This document shows positions 1 through 4,974 of a DNA stretch of 7,023 nt, one piece after another. The position numbers and the translations under genes are program-made. The notes under the pieces were generated by a model that saw only the letters and a program-made list of their open reading frames with translations, made no database searches and was not told where the DNA came from. The stretch's first letter is position 1. Each line of letters starts with the position of its first letter. Source of the DNA: 2-01-FULL-49-22 sp964639445 (GTDB lineage Bacteria; Patescibacteriota; Saccharimonadia; Saccharimonadales; UBA10212); the NCBI GenBank assembly GCA_964639445.1, contig CAZXDA010000034.1:1-7023 (forward strand), written 5' to 3'.

Positions 1-1248
1 GCTCTATATAGCAGTTGGCGCGACATTAATGTAATAAAAACGGACAATTATACAGTTAACTTCGACCTGCCTAATCCGTTAAGCGCTTTTCCTTATGCTT
101 TAACCAACGGCATTGTGCCCGCGCATCTATTAAAAGATATCCAACCGGAACAACTTAGAAGCGCGGCTTTTAACACCAAACCTGTCGGTACCGGCCCATT
201 TGAGTGGCGATTTGTAGAAGTTAACAGTGCGACTACTACTGATCGGCGTCAACGCATTACCTTGGCGGCTAACGACCACTATTGGCAGGGCAGACCCAAG
301 CTAGATGGCTTTAACCTATTAACATTCAGCGGCGAAAACCAGTTAGTCGAGGCATTTAAAAAGAAGCAGATAAATGCCATGAGCGGGCTGGAAAGCGTGC
401 CTGACGAACTTGCGCAAGACAAAACAGTCCAAGCCTACATGACACCACTAACCAGCGAGGTGATGGCTTTTTTTAATAATTCTCGGCCACTCCTTAATAA
501 CGTCAATATCAGGAAGGCGCTGGTTAGTGGTGTTAATCGGCAGTTAATCAGCCGTTTGACCCCTTACCCCCTACGGCTAGTTGACGAGCCGCTGTTGCGC
601 GGCCAACTGGGTTATGACCCCAGCCTACCTGAATTACCTTATAGCCCCGACTACGCCAATCAACTGCTTGATCAAGAGGGTTGGCCGCGCAGTTCTAGCG
701 GCCAGCGGGCAAAAGATAGCCAGGTTCTAAAATTTACTTTAACGTCCCAAGATACTCAAAGTTATACACTGGTTGCTAAGTTCTTGCAGGAGCAGTGGGC
801 TAAATTGGGTGTTCAGGTAAAAGTACAGTACTTTAACGGTGATGAGCTGCAAAGTGGAATCATAGCCAATCATGACTATGACACCTTGCTCTATGGCATT
901 AGCTTAGGCGCCGACCCTGATGTGTTTGCTTATTGGGACAGCAGCCAGGCCAGCGTTAGCTCCCAAGGCCATTTAAACTTGAGCGAATATAAATCGGCAG
1001 CCACTGATCAGGCTTTGCAAGGTGCTCGCACTCGTTCCGACCTGCAATTACGAGCTATAAGATACAAGACCTTTCTAACAACATGGAGGAATGATGCTCC
1101 GGCGCTGGCGCTGTATCAGTCAAATTTTTTGTATATCACTCGCGGCCCAGTTTTCGGCTATGAACGTAAGGCTGCTAATACGCCGGTTGATCGCTTTTAC
1201 AACGTTACAAACTGGGAAATCCGCCAAAAAAGGCAGACAGCCAACTAA
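1..1248 (+). CDS. Extracellular solute-binding protein family 5 (peptide-type ABC transporter), 5' end cut off
   Basis: This is the C-terminal 415 residues of a family 5 solute-binding protein (SBP_bac_5, the OppA/DppA type), which captures oligopeptides or similar solutes outside the membrane and delivers them to an ABC permease. The reading frame is open to base 1, so the GTG at 115 is an internal valine and not the start. Any signal peptide or lipobox lies outside the window. Family landmarks, numbered from base 1: VGTGPF at about residues 62-67, a YWQGRPKLDGF strand near 95-105, and FFNNSRPLLNNVNIRKAL at about 157-174, the usual 'N-x-R-x-A-L' region. The late segments AKLGVQVKVQYF and LGADPDVFAYW also fit. 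No permease or ATPase gene follows; the next gene is convergent. Family assignment is firm, but the substrate cannot be read from sequence. Confidence 0.9.
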   Translation, partial: ALYSSWRDINVIKTDNYTVNFDLPNPLSAFPYALTNGIVPAHLLKDIQPEQLRSAAFNTKPVGTGPFEWRFVEVNSATTTDRRQRITLAANDHYWQGRPKLDGFNLLTFSGENQLVEAFKKKQINAMSGLESVPDELAQDKTVQAYMTPLTSEVMAFFNNSRPLLNNVNIRKALVSGVNRQLISRLTPYPLRLVDEPLLRGQLGYDPSLPELPYSPDYANQLLDQEGWPRSSSGQRAKDSQVLKFTLTSQDTQSYTLVAKFLQEQWAKLGVQVKVQYFNGDELQSGIIANHDYDTLLYGISLGADPDVFAYWDSSQASVSSQGHLNLSEYKSAATDQALQGARTRSDLQLRAIRYKTFLTTWRNDAPALALYQSNFLYITRGPVFGYERKAANTPVDRFYNVTNWEIRQKRQTAN

Positions 1249-1253
1249 CAGCG

Positions 1254-1279
1254 AAAATGCTTGACTAGTCAAGCATTTT
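1254..1279. terminator. Perfect 26-bp palindrome, likely bidirectional terminator
   Basis: Each half reads AAAATGCTTGACT on its own strand, so the 26 bases are fully self-complementary. An RNA copy from either strand would form a GC-containing stem flanked by A and U runs (AAAA before, UUUU after), the form of a short bidirectional intrinsic terminator. It begins six bases after the solute-binding protein stop and contains the last codons and stop (TAG) of the HNH gene on the other strand. The U tract is only four bases long, so efficiency may be modest. The symmetry could also serve a DNA-binding dimer. Confidence 0.7.
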
Positions 1280-1756
1280 AAGTAGTCTGGTCCTCTTGTT
1301 TCTGCCGCGGTGAGTTGGCTGAAGGCTATGGCAATTGGGACAGAGGATACGCAAATTTTCTAATCGATTATCTTTACGTATTCCATTAATGTGATCTAAC
1401 TCAAGCGGTATACGGCCATCTGGAGCTATTTTTGCCCAGCCACAAAGTTCACACTTTGGTTGCTTCAGTCCTTTAACAAATAGTTTTTTCTTTAATTTGT
1501 AGCTCTGCACGTTGCTATCCTCAACCAATAGTTGCTCTATTGGTATAGCAGGTTTTGGTACAAAAAGACCGCCTACATTCCATCCCTTACCAGTGAAATG
1601 CTCGGTAGATATTCCTAGTTCCTCTACACGTCGCTTAATCGCATCATAATTTCCACCGGCTGGTATTAGGCTTAACTTAATTAACACAGATCTGTAGCTC
1701 TTTGAATCTTTAACCACTGCTGTTAATTGTTCATCCGTCCAAGAACGTTTTGGCAT
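1265..1756 (-). CDS. Free-standing HNH endonuclease with N-terminal DNA-binding-like region
   Basis: A 163-residue protein ending in a zinc-ribbon HNH nuclease domain, expected to cut DNA using one metal ion. Visible residues are zinc ligands C102 and C105 (CELC) and C139 and C142 (CPNC), with the catalytic block LELDHINGIRKDNRLENL at about 118-135 (D121, H122, N124, N130, N134) followed by H143. All expected HNH residues are intact. Residues 4-60, starting SWTDEQL and ending STEHFTGKGWN, resemble the N-terminal region I recall on many actinobacterial, phage and other stand-alone HNH proteins, probably a DNA-contacting helical domain. The gene stands alone. It faces the solute-binding gene on one side and diverges from the tRNA-Cys promoter on the other. 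No Shine-Dalgarno sequence is suitably placed, and a TATAAT lies six bases before ATG, suggesting leaderless translation. It could be a homing-type or phage-derived nuclease, but no intron, inserted gene or methylase partner is visible. Confidence 0.88.
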   Translation of the reverse strand: MPKRSWTDEQLTAVVKDSKSYRSVLIKLSLIPAGGNYDAIKRRVEELGISTEHFTGKGWNVGGLFVPKPAIPIEQLLVEDSNVQSYKLKKKLFVKGLKQPKCELCGWAKIAPDGRIPLELDHINGIRKDNRLENLRILCPNCHSLQPTHRGRNKRTRLLKMLD

Positions 1757-1762
1757 ACACCA

Positions 1763-1792
1763 ATTATACCCCTATATAATTGTCTCTACCAA
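1763..1792 (-). promoter_or_regulatory. Promoter for the HNH gene, leaderless geometry
   Basis: On the minus strand a perfect -10 TATAAT (1768 to 1763) is preceded, after 18 bases, by TTGGTA (1792 to 1787; four of six matches to TTGACA). Six bases separate the -10 from the ATG at 1756, so the expected transcription start is the A of ATG itself. It overlaps the divergent tRNA-Cys promoter region. Confidence 0.6.
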
Positions 1793-1810
1793 TTTATTTT
1801 GTAGTAAAAT
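1780..1810 (+). promoter_or_regulatory. Promoter for the tRNA-Cys/tRNA-Leu unit
   Basis: TTGTCT (1780-1785) and TAAAAT (1805-1810) are separated by 19 bases, and the -10 lies 13 bases before the tRNA-Cys 5' end. The same 13-base distance occurs before both other tRNA units of the window, which supports the call. An alternative -10, TATAAT at 1775-1780, would give a leader of about 37 bases but has no convincing -35. Confidence 0.5.
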
Positions 1811-1823
1811 ATTAAGGAGTTAT

Positions 1824-1898
1824 GGCACCGTGGCCGAGGAACTAGGCAAAGCTCTGCAAAAGCTTTTTACGCGGGTGTGAATCCCGTCGGTGCCTCCA
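1824..1898 (+). tRNA. tRNA-Cys(GCA), with altered D-loop/T-loop elbow
   Basis: A complete cloverleaf can be folded: acceptor GGCACCG with CGGTGCC, D stem GCC/GGC, anticodon stem AAGCT/AGCTT around loop CTGCAAA (anticodon GCA at 1856-1858), T stem GCGGG/CCCGT, discriminator U73 (typical for cysteine) and encoded CCA. G15 (1838) and C48 (1870) can form the Levitt pair. The elbow is odd: the D loop GAGGAACTA has A18 and A19 in place of GG, and the T loop is TGTGAAT, with G55 and U56 instead of U55 and C56. A19 (1841) and U56 (1878) can still make a Watson-Crick pair. The gene is first in a tandem with tRNA-Leu(UAA). Confidence 0.93.
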
Positions 1899-1985
1899 GG
1901 GCGAGTGTTGGAATCGGTATACAAGCAGCACTTAAAATGCTGTGCCTGAAAGGGCTTGTGGGTTCGAGCCCCACCTCGCCCACCA
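1899..1985 (+). tRNA. tRNA-Leu(UAA)
   Basis: An 87-base class II tRNA. Acceptor GGGCGAG pairs with CTCGCCC, anticodon stem CAGCA/TGCTG encloses loop CTTAAAA (anticodon TAA), the long variable arm forms a GCC/GGC stem, T stem GTGGG/CCCAC has the standard loop TTCGAGC, and A73 and CCA are encoded. The D loop keeps GG. The first base directly follows the CCA of tRNA-Cys, so the two must be processed from one transcript with no spacer. Confidence 0.96.
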
Positions 1986-2011
1986 AGATATCCACATCTG
2001 TTAGTTGCTTT

Positions 2012-2029
2012 TAGCGCAAATAAGCGCTA
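2012..2029 (+). other. Small hairpin downstream of tRNA-Leu(UAA)
   Basis: TAGCGC (2012-2017) and GCGCTA (2024-2029) form a perfect six-base stem with loop AAATAA. It is followed by TTGTAAAA, a poor U tract. It may end or stabilise the tRNA transcript, or sit in the 5' region of the small gene at 2071. As an intrinsic terminator it is weak. Confidence 0.35.
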
Positions 2030-2070
2030 TTGTAAAAGTACGAAAATAAGTGGTGGGTAGAGAGGTAAAG

Positions 2071-2208
2071 ATGACTTGGGATTGGAGTTCGCCTGTCGCC
2101 ATAGGCCTCTTTGCGATAATGGCTGGTATCGGGTTGGTGCTAGTGGCAGCTGCTGTCGCTGTAGTTAGCGGCAACGCTAAGGTTTCAGACGTCTTTGGCC
2201 GCCGCTAA
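2071..2208 (+). CDS. 45-residue single-helix membrane protein, unknown function
   Basis: An ATG preceded five bases upstream by AGAGG (2061-2065) opens a 45-codon frame ending in TAA. The product starts MTWDWSSPVAIG, has one strongly hydrophobic helix at about residues 10-34 rich in Ala, Val, Leu and Gly, and ends in a short polar tail with two arginines (GRR). By charge the tail probably faces the cytoplasm and the Trp-rich N-terminus the outside. I do not recognise the family. It lies between the tRNA pair and the b6-type cytochrome b, on the same strand, 142 bases before the latter. Small one-helix subunits are normal in cytochrome b6f complexes (PetG, PetL, PetM, PetN), so an accessory role is conceivable. 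That rests only on size and position, and a separate promoter appears to precede the cytochrome gene. The ribosome-binding site and protein-like composition argue for a real gene. Confidence 0.65.
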   Translation: MTWDWSSPVAIGLFAIMAGIGLVLVAAAVAVVSGNAKVSDVFGRR

Positions 2209-2233
2209 AACTAGAAAGTTTTCTAAAAAAGAA

Positions 2234-2249
2234 TCTCTTACCTCAGAGA
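2234..2249 (+). terminator. Weak hairpin after the 45-residue gene
   Basis: TCTCT (2234-2238) and AGAGA (2245-2249) form a five-base stem around a six-base loop, followed by CCTTTATTT. The U tract is broken and the stem is short, so this is only a possible weak terminator separating the small gene from the cytochrome b promoter. Confidence 0.25.
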
Positions 2250-2274
2250 CCTTTATTTAATTGCCATAAGTTTT

Positions 2275-2304
2275 TTGTTTATATACTGACCTCCAAGCTA
2301 TAAT
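2275..2304 (+). promoter_or_regulatory. Promoter for the cytochrome b gene
   Basis: TTGTTT (2275-2280) lies 18 bases before a perfect TATAAT (2299-2304), giving a predicted leader of about 40 bases. The ATG at 2351 has a clear ribosome-binding site, GGGGA at 2339-2343, seven bases upstream. This is leadered initiation, unlike the HNH and 4260 genes. Confidence 0.5.
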
Positions 2305-2350
2305 TATTATAAATTGTGAGCAGTCTAATATTAATTATGGGGATTAATAT

Positions 2351-3508
2351 ATGAGCCGTCACCACATCGAAGCTCTTAAAAGCCTCGGTTATCATGTGCC
2401 AGCCTATGCTAATCGGCTGCTTTACATGTTTGGCGGCATTACCCTGTCCGCTTTTATAATTTTGGGAATAACGGGCGCCTACCTGGCCCAATTTTACAAT
2501 CCATCTTTTCAGGGTGCGCACGCCAGTATTTTATATGCGATAAGCCATGTGCCACTATTTGATTTTTCCCGAGGTATACATTACTGGGTGGCTAATTTGG
2601 TTATTATCTTACTTTTTTTACACGTCAGTCGAGTCTTTATAACCGGTGCATATAAGAAGCCAAGAAGATTAACCTGGTTAACAGGTGTTGGCCTGCTAGC
2701 AATAACAGTAACATTTATCTTCATTGGCACTGTTTTGAAGTGGGATCAGGAAGGCGTAGAGGCTTTTGGCCATATGCAGGAAAGCCTGCAGATATTTGGT
2801 ATTCACATAGGGTTGACGAACGGAGGAGTACCAATTATCACGCAACTTTACGCTTGGCATATATCGATTCTTTATTTAATTTTATTCGGTCTGCTGGGTA
2901 TACATCTATTCTTAATTAAAGCTAAGGGCATATCCGTAAAACCGCACAAAGAAGCGGTGGCGGCTGTGACCGCGGAACACGGCAGTTCGACCTTTTTGCT
3001 GCACCTTCGCCGTCTGACCGGTTTTAGTCTTTTATTCTTGACTATTGCCGGTCTGTTGGCGTTAATTTTTCCGGCTCCAATTGGCCAACCCGGAATTTTA
3101 GATCAAGAAGTCACCAAACCCCTATGGATGTTCTGGCCGTTCTACGGCTTAGAAGACCTGTTTGGATTAAAAGGCTTGGTTTGGGGGATGGTGGGCTTTT
3201 TTGGCTTTTTGGCGATAATTCCATTTATTGATCGCGGTCCTTATGTCAACTGGGCCAAGCGCAAATTTATTATATTTCTAGGCGTGCTGTTTTTAGCAAC
3301 TACAATTGGATTAGGAGTATATTCAAGACTACGTCCGCCGGAAGCGCATCTTGAGATGTCGCATTCTGAAACGACCAAGATGGCTACGGCCGACGAATTA
3401 AGCATTTCCCATCAAAGGCTTCGTAGCGAAGCTTATTATCTGGCCCCTACGCTAGTCGGGTTAGGGCTTATCGGGGCATGGCTAGCCCGCGCTGAAAAAG
3501 CTGAATAA
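2351..3508 (+). CDS. Cytochrome b, b6-type N-terminus fused to a subunit IV-like C-terminus
   Basis: A 385-residue integral membrane cytochrome b, the quinone-oxidising/reducing diheme core of bc-type complexes. Helices B and D carry four heme ligands: H77 and H91 (13 between) and H170 and H185 (14 between, the b6f-type spacing). GGITLSAFIILGITGAYLAQ at 28-47, the stretch TGAYKKPRRLTWLTG at 98-112 and WDQ at 131-133 match cytochrome b6 closely. The C-terminal part has DRGPYVN (294-300) and further helices like subunit IV, then a polar linker and a last helix at about 362-380. Two things are unusual. The Qo-site PEWY position appears as P257-L-W-M260, lacking the acidic residue, and the b6 cysteine that binds heme ci corresponds to M26. 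No Rieske protein, cytochrome c or oxidase gene lies in the window. The family is certain; the redox partners are unknown. Confidence 0.93.
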   Translation: MSRHHIEALKSLGYHVPAYANRLLYMFGGITLSAFIILGITGAYLAQFYNPSFQGAHASILYAISHVPLFDFSRGIHYWVANLVIILLFLHVSRVFITGAYKKPRRLTWLTGVGLLAITVTFIFIGTVLKWDQEGVEAFGHMQESLQIFGIHIGLTNGGVPIITQLYAWHISILYLILFGLLGIHLFLIKAKGISVKPHKEAVAAVTAEHGSSTFLLHLRRLTGFSLLFLTIAGLLALIFPAPIGQPGILDQEVTKPLWMFWPFYGLEDLFGLKGLVWGMVGFFGFLAIIPFIDRGPYVNWAKRKFIIFLGVLFLATTIGLGVYSRLRPPEAHLEMSHSETTKMATADELSISHQRLRSEAYYLAPTLVGLGLIGAWLARAEKAE

Positions 3509-3524
3509 AGAAACATTAGCCACC

Positions 3525-4118
3525 TTAAGCTCCAACAGTACCTGTCTTGACTTTTCCAGCTCGCTTGTAATTGGCCATGATCACGCCGCTTGGTGTGACC
3601 GTACTCTCTGTCAATGTAAATGCTGCCGGGATCGTGCCTTCTGCGAATAGCTTTTGACCTTGGCCAAGTGTCAACGGGTAGGTTACAAGCCGGAGTTCGT
3701 CCACCAGGTCGTTCTTAAGCAGCAGCTGAATGAGCTTCCCGCTACCCCACACATTGAGGTCGGAACCTTCTGAATTTTTGAGCTTCTTGATATCTACCAA
3801 GCTTTTGAGGAAAACTGTGTTTTTCCAATCTGACTTATCCATAGTGTTACTCATGACGTACTTCATGCCGTCATTAATGCCCGGCCAAACATCTGCGTGC
3901 TCAGGCCAGTAGCTGGCAAAAATCTCGAATGTTTTTCTGCCCAATAGATACTCTGCGGGCTGCATATTTTTTTGGAAGAACTCGCTCCCGTTGTCATCCG
4001 TAAACGGCGCCGTCCAGCCACCATATTCAAAACCGTTTGATGGATCTTCTTCCGGCCCGCCCGGAGCTTGCATTACCCCATCCAGTGTAATCATCGTTAT
4101 GACGATTATTTTCCTCAT
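3525..4118 (-). CDS. Dihydrofolate reductase family protein (RibD C-terminal domain, YyaP-like)
   Basis: A 197-residue soluble protein of the RibD_C/DHFR-like reductase family (PF01872 type), which uses NAD(P)H. Landmarks are TLDGVMQAPGGPEEDPSNGF at about 12-31, the LLGRKTFEIFASYWP block at about 58-72, KYVMSNT near 86-92, NVWGSGKLIQLL near 122-133 (the glycine-rich nucleotide-contact strand), and LVDELRLVTYPLTLGQGQKL near 138-157. Length and domain are complete. These stand-alone proteins are common in bacteria, often without a known substrate. A riboflavin role cannot be assumed, since no deaminase domain or rib gene is present. A GAGG (4129-4132) lies ten bases before the ATG. The gene converges on cytochrome b with only 16 bases between stops and no clear terminator there. 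It is monocistronic and may be horizontally acquired; a tree would be needed to show that. Confidence 0.9.
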   Translation of the reverse strand: MRKIIVITMITLDGVMQAPGGPEEDPSNGFEYGGWTAPFTDDNGSEFFQKNMQPAEYLLGRKTFEIFASYWPEHADVWPGINDGMKYVMSNTMDKSDWKNTVFLKSLVDIKKLKNSEGSDLNVWGSGKLIQLLLKNDLVDELRLVTYPLTLGQGQKLFAEGTIPAAFTLTESTVTPSGVIMANYKRAGKVKTGTVGA

Positions 4119-4259
4119 GCAATTACAGCCTCATTTGATGTCTAAAGATATTTTATCCTTAAGTTAATATTAGCATGATCATTAAACACCTAAAGTTACC
4201 TACAACAAGTGTTAAATACGGTCTAGTAACTAAAGCTCGCTCTGAGATATAATTTTTGT
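4119..4259. promoter_or_regulatory. Divergent intergenic region between the reductase and the 4260 membrane protein
   Basis: This 141-base AT-rich spacer must hold both divergent promoters. For the right-hand gene a perfect TATAAT (4248-4253) lies six bases before ATG, with no good -35; TAGTAA at 4224-4229 matches only three of six positions. For the left-hand gene the best -10 is TAAAAT on the minus strand (4155 to 4150), 31 bases before its ATG, also with a poor -35. No convincing operator or riboswitch is visible. Confidence 0.45.
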
Positions 4260-4709
4260 ATGACTGAGCGTTCAAACCAACCTAAGACTTGTTTGAGTGA
4301 CGAAAATATAAACCTAATTAACGGTCTTGTATTTTTCGCGCTATTAATATTTGGACCTATCGAACCTTACGGATTGGCGGTCAGGATTTTGTATCTCATT
4401 GGTATTCCCATCCTAGTCTGGCTAGTCCTTAAGTACATAGGAGGCTATTGGCGAGCAGACAAATTAGAAAACGACCGGCTAACCCGCTTTATTGCCGCTG
4501 TATTAGCAGTAGCGCTTTTCATAGGCGCGATTAACGCATTTAGAGAGAAATCTCATGCCTCGTGCACGCAATACACTAAGAGTAATTATGGGCAGGAATG
4601 TGTAGGCGATTATGTTCCAGCTTCAGGGCCTGATTTAGCTCAAGGTTTCTTACTCGCCGGTGCCGGGATTATGGCCACTTGGTATTCCGTTTTCAGGCGC
4701 GATGATTGA
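4260..4709 (+). CDS. Orphan four-helix membrane protein with two outside cysteines
   Basis: A 149-residue protein I do not recognise. Four hydrophobic helices are visible at about residues 17-35, 38-60, 76-95 and 127-146. Basic residues after helix 2 (K58, R65, K68) and at the C-terminus (R146, R147) place both termini in the cytoplasm. The loop at about 96-126 would then be outside; it holds C102 and C114, which could form a disulfide. The gene has its own promoter (TATAAT at 4248-4253) and no Shine-Dalgarno sequence. The predicted transcription start coincides with the ATG, so translation is probably leaderless, as for the HNH gene. It is followed after about 55 bases by the tRNA terminator hairpin and belongs to no visible operon. 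Its function is unknown; the hydrophobic pattern and sensible topology argue that it is real. Confidence 0.75.
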   Translation: MTERSNQPKTCLSDENINLINGLVFFALLIFGPIEPYGLAVRILYLIGIPILVWLVLKYIGGYWRADKLENDRLTRFIAAVLAVALFIGAINAFREKSHASCTQYTKSNYGQECVGDYVPASGPDLAQGFLLAGAGIMATWYSVFRRDD

Positions 4710-4758
4710 ATAACCGAGCTTCATCCGAAATCAATCCTCTTATCGCCTTAGCGGCAAG

Positions 4759-4787
4759 AAAAAAGGGCGCTAAAGCGCCCGAATTTT
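4759..4787. terminator. Strong intrinsic terminator of the minus-strand tRNA cluster, probably bidirectional
   Basis: GGGCGC (4765-4770), loop TAAA, and GCGCCC (4775-4780) form a perfect six-pair GC stem. Read on the minus strand it is followed by six U (from 4764 to 4759), an excellent end for the Leu-Phe-Gly tRNA transcript. Read on the plus strand it is followed by GAATTTT, so it may also stop transcripts of the 4260 gene. Confidence 0.85.
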
Positions 4788-4793
4788 CCCAAA

Positions 4794-4870
4794 TGGTGCG
4801 GGCGAAGGGACTCTAACCCTCGGCCTTCTGCATGGCAAGCAGACGCTCTAAACAACTGAGCTACACCCGC
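4794..4870 (-). tRNA. tRNA-Gly(GCC), with U19:A56 elbow and A73
   Basis: A 77-base tRNA. Acceptor GCGGGTG pairs with CGCCCGC, D stem is GCTC/GAGC, anticodon stem TCTGC/GCAGA encloses TTGCCAT (anticodon GCC), T stem is GAGGG/CCCTT, and CCA is encoded. The D loop AGTTGTTTA keeps G18 but has U19 (4852), and the T loop TTAGAGT has A56 (4814), so the usual G19:C56 pair becomes U19:A56. The discriminator is A73, whereas bacterial glycine tRNAs normally carry U73. It is last in a Leu-Phe-Gly cluster; one base separates it from tRNA-Phe. Confidence 0.95.
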
Positions 4871-4871
4871 G

Positions 4872-4947
4872 TGGTGGCGCCTCTCGGACTCGAACCGAGG
4901 ACACAAGGCTCTTCAAGCCTCTGCTCTACCAACTGAGCTAAAGCGCC
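4872..4947 (-). tRNA. tRNA-Phe(GAA)
   Basis: A 76-base tRNA with acceptor GGCGCTT/AGGCGCC, D loop AGTTGGTA, anticodon stem GAGGC/GCCTT around TTGAAGA (anticodon GAA), standard T loop TTCGAGT, A73 and encoded CCA. All conserved tertiary positions look normal. It is the middle gene of the minus-strand cluster, 27 bases after tRNA-Leu(GAG). Confidence 0.97.
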
Positions 4948-4974
4948 GCAACTATATTTTAACATCTGTAATAC

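Noticed and set aside
115..117. GTG as start of the solute-binding protein
   Set aside because: The frame is open to base 1 and the upstream residues continue the family pattern, so this is an internal valine.
1824..1985. tRNA pair as an integration site of a mobile element
   Set aside because: Both tRNAs are complete with encoded CCA and no repeated tRNA fragment, integrase or flanking direct repeat is seen.
2212..2225. TAGAA/TTCTA hairpin followed by A-rich sequence
   Set aside because: The stem is five AT-rich pairs, and the homopolymer is A on the transcribed strand, not U, so it is not a terminator.
2279..2521. 80-codon minus-strand frame overlapping the start of cytochrome b
   Set aside because: It runs antisense through a certain gene and its promoter, has low-complexity composition and no ribosome-binding site; it is a shadow.
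3509..3524. Terminator between the convergent cytochrome b and reductase genes
   Set aside because: The 16-base gap has no inverted repeat with a U tract.
3730..3912. 60-codon plus-strand frame inside the RibD/DHFR-like gene
   Set aside because: It is antisense to a well-matched family member and has no recognisable protein character.
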